From: an uncultured Bacteroidia bacterium
GTDB lineage: Bacteria > Bacteroidota > Bacteroidia > Bacteroidales > Prolixibacteraceae
DNA: 53,323 bases
Reading direction: 5' to 3'
Assembly (NCBI GenBank): GCA_903923905.1
Contig: CAIXZH010000107.1
Span: 1-53,323 of the forward strand
In this document: positions 15,520 to 24,139 of the stretch, one piece after another
Layout of the letters: the number at the start of each line of letters is the position of its first letter
Numbering within the stretch: position 1 is the stretch's first letter
Made by a program: the position numbers and the translations under genes
The notes under the pieces: model-generated
What the model saw: the letters and a program-made list of their open reading frames with translations, nothing else
The model's database searches: none
What the model was told of the DNA's origin: nothing

Positions 15520-16134
15520 CTAATTATCTAAAATAATTAGGGCGTCAAGTTTTCCGATTTTATTAAGTTTCTCCAGTATTATTGCTGTTAATTCTTTTCG
15601 GACCATAATCTTTATTCTGCATGCAAGATCAAAATGACTTTCGGTTATTTCAATGTCAAACTCTTTTAAAATCAGCATCAGATCGTTCATTGCGAGGTAG
15701 TCGAAATTAATCTCAATAAGGTTTTCGATAATTTTTACTTCAGTAGTGGCATTTTTAATGGCCTCCGCAGTGGCATGTTTGTAGGCATTTGTTAATCTGC
15801 TGGTTCCTAAAAGTATACCTCCGAAATATCTCACTACAATAACCAAAATATCAGTTAATTCTTGTTGCTGAATTTGTCCCAGAATAGGTCGTCCGGCAGT
15901 TCCGGAAGGTTCACCATCATCATTTAACCGGAACGTATAAATATCTGCTCCGAGCCGCCAGGCAAAGCAATGGTGCCGTGCACTGTGATGCTCTTTCTTT
16001 ATCCTGGTTGTAATCTCCTTAATTTGGTGTTCGTTGGATACCGGAAAAGCAAAAGCCAGGAATTTACTTCCTTTTTCTTTATATTGTCCTTCCGACGGTG
16101 CTTTTATTGTTTTAAAGGTATCTGTATATTCCAT
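15520..16134 (-). CDS. YigZ/IMPACT family protein
   Basis: The 204-residue protein has the UPF0029 N-terminal domain with KEKGSKFLAFAFPV, HHSARHHCFAW, DDGEPSGTAGRPIL, and VVRYFGGILLGTSRL, the family's signature, followed by the C-terminal RRF/EF-G-like domain. The fold binds nucleic acid or ribosome-related targets, but the bacterial role is not settled. It is complete and of normal length. It lies downstream of dnaA on the same strand, beyond a terminator, so it probably has its own promoter. Confidence 0.9.
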   Translation of the reverse strand: MEYTDTFKTIKAPSEGQYKEKGSKFLAFAFPVSNEHQIKEITTRIKKEHHSARHHCFAWRLGADIYTFRLNDDGEPSGTAGRPILGQIQQQELTDILVIVVRYFGGILLGTSRLTNAYKHATAEAIKNATTEVKIIENLIEINFDYLAMNDLMLILKEFDIEITESHFDLACRIKIMVRKELTAIILEKLNKIGKLDALIILDN

Positions 16135-16191
16135 CTGACAGGTATCATCTTTCCCGGATTTTCAAAAGTAACAAGGTCAACTAATGAAGCT

Positions 16192-16220
16192 AAAAAAAGC
16201 AGACACTTGAGGCCTGCTTT
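16192..16220 (-). terminator. Rho-independent terminator of dnaA
   Basis: Read on the minus strand, AAAGCAG pairs with CTGCTTT around a GC-containing loop, followed by a run of T residues. It starts 15 bp past the dnaA stop codon. Confidence 0.85.
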
Positions 16221-16234
16221 AAAAATTATTGAAT

Positions 16235-17665
16235 CTAATATTTTAATCTGTTTTCTATTTCATCCAGAAACACTTTAAAGTTTTTATCGGTATCTTTTAA
16301 ATTGGCAACTGTCCTACAAGCATGAAGAACTGTTGCATGATCCTTGCCACCTATTTGGGAACCAATCGTTGCCAGGGATGATTTGGTCATACTTTTGGAG
16401 AAATACATTGCAATTTGCCGGGCCTGAACTGTTTCCCTTTTACGCGTCTTAATCCCAAGTGAATCGACCGGGAGATTGAAATAATCACATACTGTTTTGG
16501 CTATATAATCAATGGTGATTTCTTTTACCGAACACTTTACCAACTTGTTAATCATTTTTATGGCCAGTTCAACATTGATTTCTTTCTTATTCAGCGTTGC
16601 CTGCGCAAGTAATGAAATTAACCCCCCTTCAAGTTCCCGCACATTACTATTGATATGAGATGCAATATATTCAAGAACCTCTTCAGGAATTTCTATCCCA
16701 TCTTTATAGATTTTCTTACGCAGAATATTCATTCTGGTTTCGAAATCAGGGATTTGCAAATCAGCAGTTAATCCCCATTTGAACCTGGATAACAAACGTT
16801 GCTCAAGTCCGTTTAATTCGATTGGCGGTTTGTCAGAAGTCAGTATAAGTTGCTTGCCCGTTTGATGCAGGTGATTGAAAATATGAAAGAAGGTTTCCTG
16901 AGTTTTAACCTTTCCTGCAAATTCCTGGACATCATCAATGATCAATACATCAATCATTTGATAGAAATGAAGAAAATCGTTCCTGTTGTTATTAAGGGTG
17001 GCCTCAGAAAACTGGGTTTGGAACTTATTGGCATTTACATACAATACAATTTTTTCAGGGAATCGCTCCTTAACCTCTATTCCAATTGCCTGGGCAAGAT
17101 GAGTCTTCCCTAAACCGTTATTTCCATATAGCATCAAAGGGTTGAAAGCTGTTCCGCCGGGTTTCTGTGCAACTGCATAGCTTGCACTTCGGGCAAGGCG
17201 GTTACATTCTCCTTCGACAAAATTATCAAAGGTATTGTCTTGTTTAAGTTGCGGATCAATATTTAATTTTTGAATTCCAGGTATAACAAACGGATTCTTA
17301 ATTGCATTTTCGTCATGGAAAGTCGAAGCAGTAACCGGCCTGTTTTTCAGGTTATTATTCTGATTTGTAGGTAGCTTGACTGTATACGGCTTATTATTGG
17401 CATTGAGATTATTATCTACCACAACACTATATTCCAGTTTGGCATTTGCTCCAAGCTCTTTACGTAATGTTTTTCTGAGAATATCGATGTACTGTTCTTC
17501 CAGATATTCGTAAAAAAACGGACTTGGTACCTGAATCGTAAGAATATCATTATCCAGCTTAATTGGAACAATCGGTTCAAACCAAGTTCTGTAGCTTATA
17601 AAAGGCACATTGTCTTTTATAATTCTTAAACAATTCTCCCAGATATTTTGATAATCGCTGTTCAT
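16235..17665 (-). CDS. dnaA: Chromosomal replication initiator DnaA
   Basis: The 476-residue protein contains all four DnaA domains: an N-terminal helix bundle (1-85), a variable linker (85-140), the AAA+ module with Walker A GNNGLGKT (181-188), Walker B VLIIDDVQEF and sensor LTSDKPP, and the C-terminal DNA-binding domain with RETVQARQIAMYFS and GGKDHATVLHACRTV. It unwinds the origin and loads the helicase. The upstream 335 bp hold an imperfect direct repeat but no clear DnaA boxes, and dnaN is not next door, which is usual in Bacteroidota. It ends at a terminator. Confidence 0.98.
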   Translation of the reverse strand: MNSDYQNIWENCLRIIKDNVPFISYRTWFEPIVPIKLDNDILTIQVPSPFFYEYLEEQYIDILRKTLRKELGANAKLEYSVVVDNNLNANNKPYTVKLPTNQNNNLKNRPVTASTFHDENAIKNPFVIPGIQKLNIDPQLKQDNTFDNFVEGECNRLARSASYAVAQKPGGTAFNPLMLYGNNGLGKTHLAQAIGIEVKERFPEKIVLYVNANKFQTQFSEATLNNNRNDFLHFYQMIDVLIIDDVQEFAGKVKTQETFFHIFNHLHQTGKQLILTSDKPPIELNGLEQRLLSRFKWGLTADLQIPDFETRMNILRKKIYKDGIEIPEEVLEYIASHINSNVRELEGGLISLLAQATLNKKEINVELAIKMINKLVKCSVKEITIDYIAKTVCDYFNLPVDSLGIKTRKRETVQARQIAMYFSKSMTKSSLATIGSQIGGKDHATVLHACRTVANLKDTDKNFKVFLDEIENRLKY

Positions 17666-17711
17666 TTAGGTTTTAGGCTCTTTTATTTTTTTTACTCTTT
17701 TTATATTTCAC

Positions 17712-17741
17712 TTTGCAAAGCTTCAATAAATTTTGCAGAAA
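17712..17741. repeat. Copy 1 of a TTTGCAA-TTCAAT-TTTTGCAGAAA repeat
   Basis: The sequence has the form TTTGCAAAGC, TTCAAT, AAA, TTTTGCAGAAA, and matches the copy at 17856-17890 except for a short middle insertion. It lies about 50 bp from the dnaA start codon. Confidence 0.6.
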
Positions 17742-17855
17742 AAAAATCACTCAGAAACTTGCATAATTCCATACTTTTAATTTTCAGATTATTGCAAATA
17801 AACAAATTTAAAATAAATGTATCAATTTGATTATCAAATACATACATTAGCATTG

Positions 17856-17890
17856 TTTGCAAGCAATTGATTCAATGTGTTTTGCAGAAA
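17856..17890. repeat. Copy 2 of the TTTGCAA-TTCAAT-TTTTGCAGAAA repeat
   Basis: TTTGCAAGC, then AATTGA, TTCAAT, GTG and TTTTGCAGAAA. The outer blocks match copy 1 at 17712, with five to six extra bases between them. Confidence 0.6.
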
Positions 17891-18000
17891 GCAAACTCAG
17901 ACAAAAAAACTATGAATTGATTGCTTCAATCTGGAAATCGAAAAGCGAAAAATGGTCCTTTCGATACGGTTAAAAGTAATTAAAAAAGAAACGAAAAAAA

Positions 18001-19260
18001 CTAATTTTTGTTCAATTTTAACGCTTTTTTCAAACTTATTTCTTTTCCCTTTTTATAACACTTTAAAAGGGCCTCAGGAAAAGCATCTTGCACCTTATTT
18101 AGAATGATTCTAACTTTAGAGTAGGAAAGTTCTTCAGCAGTTGTATAGTAATATAGGTGGCCTGATTTCGATTCAAAAACCTGGTCAATCCCTTTAAAAA
18201 CAGGTGATGTAAGGCTGACAGGTGTCGGGGAGGAGAATAATTGAACCTTAAATGTAATATTATCAGATAATTGCGTATCTTCAGGTGTAATTGTATTGAT
18301 TTTTCGTCCAAGGTCAATTGCCGCAAAATGGACGTATCGCTTCGGATTAAGACGGAAGTCAACTAATAATCGATTGAGATTTTCTGTAGAATAATTTAAA
18401 TTTTGATACAATCCCGGATCCTTAATCAGCAATCCAAGAGTACCGTTTGCCGTATCAATTTTACTGAGGATCCTGTTTAAATCAGCAACCGAACTGTTTA
18501 TATGTCCAACCGTTTTATTGATTTCCAGTTTTGTCAGTGAGTCACTAAACACAGTGAAATTATTAATGATTTGTCCAATCTTACCTGAATTATTTTTCAA
18601 ATTTCCGGTGATCTCGCTTATATTTGACATTGATGTTGAAAGACCTCTTTTCTGATCTGAAATAACTTCATTTAAATTTCCAGTAATATTTTCAATATTA
18701 GTCATTGTATTGTGCAGATGTCGGATACTTTCGGTGATATGCTGCTGCGATTCGTTATTCATAATCTTTGAAGCTGTTGAAACAATCGAATCCAGATTTT
18801 CAATCAATCTTTCAGCCTTTGCTTTAATGGGTGCAATTTGTTCATTGACCTGTTGCATAATATCAGCATCCATTTGGGAGGCGAGTGTATCATTGGGTTG
18901 CAGTAGTTTTGAAGATTTTCCCAAATTAAGTTTAACTACTTTAGAGCCGAGAAGATCACTACTGGATATTTGAGCTGAGGTACCTACGGGAAGTGGAAAA
19001 TTATTATGGAGTGCGACTTTGACGATCAAATCTCCGGATAAATCCTCTGCAAAGTAGATCTCCCTTACGTATCCGATTTTTAATCCGTTCAACGTGACTA
19101 ATGTAGTAGCAGTAAGTCCTCCCACATTTTTATAGCGTGCATAAAAGACTTTTTCTGTTCTGAAAATATCTCTCCCTTTAAGAAAGTTTATTCCCCAGAT
19201 TAGAAGGGTGAGACAAAGAACGACCAGGATTCCTATTTTAGATGTTTTTTTAAGCTTCAT
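18001..19260 (-). CDS. MCE (MlaD-like) protein with a C-terminal SPOR-like extension
   Basis: An N-terminal membrane anchor (about 9-27) is followed by an MCE domain (about 35-115: RYKNVGGLTATTLVTLNGLKIGYV and later LLGSKVVKLNLG), then a long helical stretch (about 130-300). This is the periplasmic, substrate-carrying subunit of a lipid transporter, usually working with an ABC permease and ATPase, which are not here. Residues 335-419 form an extra domain, ITFKVQLFSS...KGKEISLKKAL, that aligns without gaps to the C-terminus of the amidase encoded next to it, with about 24 of 83 residues identical by eye. A SPOR-like fold is a guess from the length and the FxVQ start. The amidase gene is 68 bp upstream, so the pair is probably one operon. 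Confidence 0.88.
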   Translation of the reverse strand: MKLKKTSKIGILVVLCLTLLIWGINFLKGRDIFRTEKVFYARYKNVGGLTATTLVTLNGLKIGYVREIYFAEDLSGDLIVKVALHNNFPLPVGTSAQISSSDLLGSKVVKLNLGKSSKLLQPNDTLASQMDADIMQQVNEQIAPIKAKAERLIENLDSIVSTASKIMNNESQQHITESIRHLHNTMTNIENITGNLNEVISDQKRGLSTSMSNISEITGNLKNNSGKIGQIINNFTVFSDSLTKLEINKTVGHINSSVADLNRILSKIDTANGTLGLLIKDPGLYQNLNYSTENLNRLLVDFRLNPKRYVHFAAIDLGRKINTITPEDTQLSDNITFKVQLFSSPTPVSLTSPVFKGIDQVFESKSGHLYYYTTAEELSYSKVRIILNKVQDAFPEALLKCYKKGKEISLKKALKLNKN

Positions 19261-19328
19261 TTTTTGGATTATATCAAATTATTTGCGAAAATACGCATGA
19301 TTACGGTTTAAAAAAAGAGTACCTCAAC

Positions 19329-20591
19329 TTACTTTGAATTAATTGCTTCTTTTAACGGAATAGGCTGACCATTTTTGAGGGCGACAATGAAAGCATCGGG
19401 TATTTTCAATCTTATTTTTACAAGATTATGCTTTGCTTCAGTTAACGATTTGGTTTCCAGACAATAATATTTAAAATAGTCACCAATCTTTATCTCAGAA
19501 ATATGCTCTATTCCTTTAAAAAATTTTGAATTTTGCGGTAGTTTTTTAGGATAAGCTAAAATCTGAACTACAAAAGTGATCTTGTCGACTTCCTTCACAG
19601 ATTGTTTAATTTCTAAACCTTTAAAATGCTTGATTTTTGCCTCTTTCGTTTTAGGTTGGAAATTGTTGGTGTCATTCCCATTTTCAGAGGATGATTTTAT
19701 TGATAATGGAGGAGCGCTCTCCCCATTGTGCTCTTTTTTTAATTCCGTGAAAGAATGATTCAAGCGTGATTCAAATTTCGCCTTATATAACTTAAATGAA
19801 TTATAAATAGTCAATGCCAGTGTTCTCCTTCCCAGATCACTCATCAAATATTTTGCTTCGGATGGATTGCTAAGATACCCTGTTTCAATCAGCACTGACG
19901 GCATTGCGGTTTCACGAAGTACAAGAAATCCTGCCTGTCTCACATCCCGATTAGTCCTTTGGGCATGTTCACGGAATGAATCCTGTAGAATACCCGCAAA
20001 TTCCACACTTTGCCCGATATTGGCATCCTGGATCAATTCAAACATGATATAGGATTCAGATAGGTTTGGATTAAATCCTTCATATCGTGTGGTATAATCC
20101 TTTTCAAGTAAAATGGCACTATTCTCTTTTTTAGCTACATTCAGGTTATCTTCTGTTCGATGTAATCCTAAAACATAAGTTTCGGTCCCTTTTATCGACG
20201 GACTAGTGCAAAAATTGACGTGAATTGAGATGAAAAGATCAGCATTATTCTTATTGGCAATGACCGATCTTTCAAAAAGTGGAATAAAAATATCTTTGTT
20301 ACGCGTATAAATCACTCTGACGCCAGGTGATTTTTCCTTTATAAGATCGCCAAGACGAAGTGCAATGGCGAGGGCAATATCTTTTTCATGAAAGTTACCC
20401 ACCACAGTTCCCGGATCTTTACCTCCATGACCGGCGTCAATTACTACTGTTTCGAGACCCTTTTTTTCCTTAACTTTCCCAAATAATGGATTGGTAATTA
20501 GGCAAATAATTATTGTTATGAAAAACCTGAAGGCGAGGTTTAAATGATAACCTGTTTTGTTGCTTCTAAAGTCCATTCTGAGTTTAGTCAT
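19329..20591 (-). CDS. N-acetylmuramoyl-L-alanine amidase (Amidase_3) with C-terminal SPOR-like domain
   Basis: After a signal-like hydrophobic segment (about 22-39) comes the Amidase_3 domain, with zinc-site motifs VVIDAGHGGKDPGT, an ALRLG helix, SIHVNFC and SVLIETGYLSNPSEA, whose Glu is catalytic. The enzyme removes stem peptides from MurNAc in the periplasm, for daughter-cell separation or wall remodelling. Residues 338-420 (ITFVVQILAY...PLKEAI) match the extra domain of the neighbouring MCE protein and may bind glycan strands or a partner. The region between (about 270-335) looks disordered. The first Met is at 20591; Met6 at 20576 (MDFRSNKTG) is an equally likely start. Confidence 0.93.
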   Translation of the reverse strand: MTKLRMDFRSNKTGYHLNLAFRFFITIIICLITNPLFGKVKEKKGLETVVIDAGHGGKDPGTVVGNFHEKDIALAIALRLGDLIKEKSPGVRVIYTRNKDIFIPLFERSVIANKNNADLFISIHVNFCTSPSIKGTETYVLGLHRTEDNLNVAKKENSAILLEKDYTTRYEGFNPNLSESYIMFELIQDANIGQSVEFAGILQDSFREHAQRTNRDVRQAGFLVLRETAMPSVLIETGYLSNPSEAKYLMSDLGRRTLALTIYNSFKLYKAKFESRLNHSFTELKKEHNGESAPPLSIKSSSENGNDTNNFQPKTKEAKIKHFKGLEIKQSVKEVDKITFVVQILAYPKKLPQNSKFFKGIEHISEIKIGDYFKYYCLETKSLTEAKHNLVKIRLKIPDAFIVALKNGQPIPLKEAINSK

Positions 20592-20607
20592 CGCTTAATA
20601 ATAACTA

Positions 20608-20615
20608 CAAAAATA
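20608..20615 (-). promoter_or_regulatory. -7 box of the amidase-MCE promoter
   Basis: The minus strand reads TATTTTTG (TAnnTTTG) 17 bp upstream of the first Met and 32 bp upstream of Met6. A start site about 7 bp on leaves a very short leader for the first Met, which favours Met6. Confidence 0.4.
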
Positions 20616-20638
20616 CAAGATTAAATTATTTTTTCCGG

Positions 20639-20672
20639 TTGCAAGATTCTCTAATTGGTTTTTTTACTTTTG
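20639..20672 (+). promoter_or_regulatory. Promoter of the LptD-like gene
   Basis: TTG at 20639-20641 (-33) and TACTTTTG at 20665-20672 (-7) are 23 bp apart, within the 17-23 bp range of Bacteroidota vegetative promoters. The start codon follows 52 bp later. Confidence 0.55.
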
Positions 20673-20724
20673 CCATGTGCAATTTATTGCATTATGATTT
20701 CATTTAACTTGATTTGGAAAAGTT

Positions 20725-23400
20725 TTGAGCAAATTGCGATTCTTATCTATTTTTGGAGCAATCCTCTTTCTGGCACACGGAACTATTTTTGGGCTGATGC
20801 TTGATCGTAATCGGACAATTATCACTGAAGATCAGAATATTCAGAAACGGGTTCGGCAAAAAAAGACTTCTTCTGCCGTAACTGACAGCGTTCATATTGC
20901 CCCAAAGGATGGCCTAACTGTTGATAGTTTGAAGTCTGATGACACCGCTGGATTTGATGCTGAAGTTGATTATATTGCTGATGGTTATGTTACTCTTTCC
21001 CAGACGAGTGCAGGCAATAAGGTTATCATGTACAAAAATGCTCAGGTCAAATATAAAGATATTGAATTAAATGCGGCTTATATTGAGCTAAACAGAGACA
21101 GTAATACGGTTTATGCTATAGGTAAACCTGATTCAACAGGAACTATTGCCGGAAAACCGATTTTTAAGCAAGGTGATCAGAAGTTTGAAGCCGATGAGGT
21201 TCGGTATAATTTTAAAACTAAGAAAGGAATTGTAAAAGGGGTGGTCACCGAGCAACAAGGGGGATTTGTGCACAGTGGAAGAACAAAATTAATGAATGAT
21301 TCGACCTATTGCCTTCGTAATGGAAAGTACACTACCTGTGATGCGGAACATCCACATTTCTGGCTTGAGATGACCAAAGCAAAGGTTTTATCCAACAAGA
21401 AGATTGTAACCGGGCCTGCCTACCTTGTGATCGAAGATCTTCCGCTCTATTTTGTTTTTATTCCATTTGGATTTTTTCCAAATTCTCCGAAATACTCCTC
21501 CGGATTTATCATGCCTTCCTATGGTGAAGAAGTAAACCGGGGTTTTTACCTGAAGGATATCGGATATTATTTTGCTGCAAGTGATTATTTTGATGCAACG
21601 GTAAAAGGTGATTTATATTCAAAAGGTTCAAGCGGAATTAGTTTGAATAGTAATTACAAAGTCCGTTATAAGTTTAACGGATCATTTAATTTGCAGTTTA
21701 ATAATAATATTTACGGGGATAAGGGCTTGGCCGATTATCAGGTTCAAAACGATTTTGCAATTGTTTGGAGTCATACCATGGATACTAAGTCGAATCCAAG
21801 TCAGACTTTTAGTGCGAGCGTAAATTTCTCGACCACCTCCTTTGACCAGAATAATTCATTATCCACTGAAAGTTACCTGACCAATACCAAGCAATCAAGT
21901 ATATCCTATTCCAAACGTTGGGAGAATTCTCCGTTCTCTCTTTCTGGAAATATGCGCCATTCTCAGAATAGTTTGGATTCAACGATCAGTCTTACTCTTC
22001 CTCAGGTTACTCTTACCATGTCCAGGATATATCCTTTCAAGTCGAAGATAAGTTCAGGGAAAGAGAAATGGTATGAAAAAATTGGGTTCAGCTATACCAT
22101 GGACCTGCAAAACACTATCGATACCAAAGAGCGTAAGTTAATGAACTCGTCGCTTCTCAAAGATTGGAAAAACGGTGTAAAGCATTCTATTCCAATCAGT
22201 ACTTCATTTAAATTATTGAAATACGTAACTGTTAGTCCTTCATTTAATTATAATGAACGATGGTATACACAGCAGGTAAGGGAGAGTTATAACGCCACAA
22301 CCAAAACGGTTGCTGTTACAGATACTTTATATGGGTTTACCCGTGATTTTGATTATTCAGGAAGCGTCGGCATTTCCACCAAGATTTATGGAAATTTTGT
22401 ACCCTTAAATCCAAAATCGAGTATTTTGGGGATAAGACATGTGATGACGCCAAATATTAGTTTCAGCATGACACCCGATTTTAGTAATTCGATTTATGGA
22501 TTATATCAAAACATTGAGTATTTTGATTCAAATGGAAGGCCGGTCAGTCTTCGTTATCCAATCCATAAAAATGGAGTATACGGAACGGCATCGAGCGGAA
22601 AATCGGGTGCAATTGGGTTTAATGTTAACAATACATTAGAGATGAAAAAGCTGAATTCCAAGAAGGATACAACCTCGAAAGAAGCTTTTACCAAAGTCAA
22701 GCTCCTTGATCAGTTATCAATCAGCGGATCTTACAATTTGGCTGCCGATTCTCTGAATCTTTCTAACATAAATATTGCAGCACGTACAAAAGTTGCCGGA
22801 GTTGATCTTAATTTTGGGGCAATCCTTGATCCTTATGCAATGCAAAATGGTCATTTAATCAATCAGTTCGAGCTTTCAAAATACGGAAAGCTGGCCCGAT
22901 TGACAAGTGCCAATGTTTCATTTGGACTTTCATTCAAATCGAAGCAGCAAAAAGAAAAGGATAAAGCAGATGCAAAAATGACTCAGGAACAAAAGGATGA
23001 ATTGGCTCAGCTGAAATTGAGGCAAAAGATAGGGAATATCCCTGAATATGCAGATTTTAGTATTCCATGGGATCTTTCAGTTAATTATAGCCTCAGGTAT
23101 AGTAAACCTGATCCTGCTCAAAAATCGACCATCACTCAGACGATTGATTTCAATGGAAATGTCAGTATGACCAAGCAATGGAAAGTTGGATTTTCATCAG
23201 GTGTTGATGTTCAGAAACTTCAGATGACTTTTACCCAATTCAATATCTTCAGGGATTTACACTGTATGCAGATGTCACTAAATCTGATACCGTTCGGGTA
23301 TCGCCAAAGTTACACTTTTACAATCAGGGCAACTTCCTCTCTGTTAAAGGACCTGAAACTGACCAAGCAAAAGAGTTATCAGGATAATGTTACTTATTAA
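20725..23400 (+). CDS. LptD-like outer-membrane LPS assembly protein
   Basis: The 891-residue protein has a signal peptide (about 1-23), an OstA/LptA-like beta domain (about 85-170: VTLSQTSAGNKVIMYKNAQVKYKDIE, split by strands) and a long C-terminal beta-barrel with many alternating-pattern strands. It fits the Bacteroidota LptD-like family (LptD_2), which inserts lipopolysaccharide into the outer membrane. I start it at TTG 20725, because an in-frame TGA sits at 20710, no ATG follows until residue 25, and only this start includes the signal peptide. An out-of-frame ATG at 20694 precedes it. It is divergent from the amidase-MCE pair; together they form an envelope block. Confidence 0.85.
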   Translation: MSKLRFLSIFGAILFLAHGTIFGLMLDRNRTIITEDQNIQKRVRQKKTSSAVTDSVHIAPKDGLTVDSLKSDDTAGFDAEVDYIADGYVTLSQTSAGNKVIMYKNAQVKYKDIELNAAYIELNRDSNTVYAIGKPDSTGTIAGKPIFKQGDQKFEADEVRYNFKTKKGIVKGVVTEQQGGFVHSGRTKLMNDSTYCLRNGKYTTCDAEHPHFWLEMTKAKVLSNKKIVTGPAYLVIEDLPLYFVFIPFGFFPNSPKYSSGFIMPSYGEEVNRGFYLKDIGYYFAASDYFDATVKGDLYSKGSSGISLNSNYKVRYKFNGSFNLQFNNNIYGDKGLADYQVQNDFAIVWSHTMDTKSNPSQTFSASVNFSTTSFDQNNSLSTESYLTNTKQSSISYSKRWENSPFSLSGNMRHSQNSLDSTISLTLPQVTLTMSRIYPFKSKISSGKEKWYEKIGFSYTMDLQNTIDTKERKLMNSSLLKDWKNGVKHSIPISTSFKLLKYVTVSPSFNYNERWYTQQVRESYNATTKTVAVTDTLYGFTRDFDYSGSVGISTKIYGNFVPLNPKSSILGIRHVMTPNISFSMTPDFSNSIYGLYQNIEYFDSNGRPVSLRYPIHKNGVYGTASSGKSGAIGFNVNNTLEMKKLNSKKDTTSKEAFTKVKLLDQLSISGSYNLAADSLNLSNINIAARTKVAGVDLNFGAILDPYAMQNGHLINQFELSKYGKLARLTSANVSFGLSFKSKQQKEKDKADAKMTQEQKDELAQLKLRQKIGNIPEYADFSIPWDLSVNYSLRYSKPDPAQKSTITQTIDFNGNVSMTKQWKVGFSSGVDVQKLQMTFTQFNIFRDLHCMQMSLNLIPFGYRQSYTFTIRATSSLLKDLKLTKQKSYQDNVTY

Positions 23401-23440
23401 CCGGATGTTTTTAGAAGACTGTATTACGGAATTGAAGAGA

Positions 23441-23980
23441 TTATAAAAATAGTTCACACCATTCATCAAAACGGGCTACATTTTTTTCTCCGAACCTTTT
23501 TATTGATAATCTGGCTTCATCGACAGATTTTTCATGAAAATGATCTCCGCTTTTTGAAAAAAATTTATCAGCAAAACAAATGATTTGTTCTTCAACTGAA
23601 ACAGGAACAAAATCGCGAAGTGGTAATGGCAGGTTATGATTAATAATTTCTTCAATGGTTATACCTACACCTGTATGTCTTTCGCATACCAGTCCGAGAT
23701 CCGGGTAACCCTCTGCCACCAATATTTCACAACCTAAATATCCATGGCAGAGATAAGGATATTCACCAAAACAATACAGATTTGGTGCATTTGTTTTAAA
23801 AATACCAATGTCATGAAGCATCGATGCCACTTCAATAAATGTATAATCAGGAAGCAATTCTTTATGTTGATGTGCTATTTTTAACGCTTTTTCAGTTACC
23901 AGATTACTGTGGCTTACCAAAATCTGATAAGCCTTGGATCTTGGCTTATAATATTTTGCTATAATATCTATTGGTTTCAT
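23441..23980 (-). CDS. HD-domain phosphohydrolase
   Basis: The 179-residue protein has HD-superfamily motifs: His24 (VSHSNLV), His56-Asp57 (SMLHDIGIF), CERHTGVG and a final Asp in FADKFFSK. These bind two metals, and the protein probably hydrolyses a phosphate ester or nucleotide. The family is broad, and Bacteroidota homologues are often annotated only as HD domain proteins. It stands alone, convergent with lptD and divergent from the Sel1 gene. Confidence 0.85.
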   Translation of the reverse strand: MKPIDIIAKYYKPRSKAYQILVSHSNLVTEKALKIAHQHKELLPDYTFIEVASMLHDIGIFKTNAPNLYCFGEYPYLCHGYLGCEILVAEGYPDLGLVCERHTGVGITIEEIINHNLPLPLRDFVPVSVEEQIICFADKFFSKSGDHFHEKSVDEARLSIKRFGEKNVARFDEWCELFL

Positions 23981-24070
23981 GGCTCGAAATTTTCAAGTAA
24001 AATTAGTTTATTTTTAAACTTTTTTTTCGATAGTCTCCAATTTCCCAGAGGAGAAACAACAATTGTTCAA

Positions 24071-24078
24071 TAATTTTG
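24071..24078 (+). promoter_or_regulatory. Possible -7 box for the Sel1-repeat gene
   Basis: TAATTTTG matches TAnnTTTG, about 60 bp upstream of the ATG at 24140. No TTG box is visible at the expected distance. Confidence 0.3.
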
Positions 24079-24139
24079 CCTGTTGTATATCTGGAAATAG
24101 CTCATTAAAGCTAATTTTATACCCTATTTTGAATAACGT

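Larger units (their letters stand above)
17666..18000. other. dnaA upstream region with an imperfect direct repeat
   Basis: This 335-bp non-coding stretch, upstream of dnaA and downstream of the MCE gene, is AT-rich. It has no matching TTWTNCACA boxes that I can see. A motif of the form TTTGCAA...TTCAAT...TTTTGCAGAAA occurs at 17712-17741 and again at 17856-17890, with extra bases in the middle. An imperfect inverted repeat (AAGCAATTGATTCA near 17861 and TGAATTGATTGCTT near 17913) lies beside the second copy. It could be dnaA control DNA; an origin is possible but not shown. Confidence 0.5.

Noticed and set aside
17666-18000. oriC next to dnaA
   Set aside because: No TTWTNCACA-type DnaA boxes or AT-rich unwinding element next to them could be identified; only repeats of unknown role are reported.
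20694-20806. Short frame from ATG 20694 as a real gene or as a frameshifted start of lptD
   Set aside because: Its peptide has no features, and the TTG-started frame gives a full signal peptide, so no frameshift is needed. It is kept only as a possible upstream control frame.
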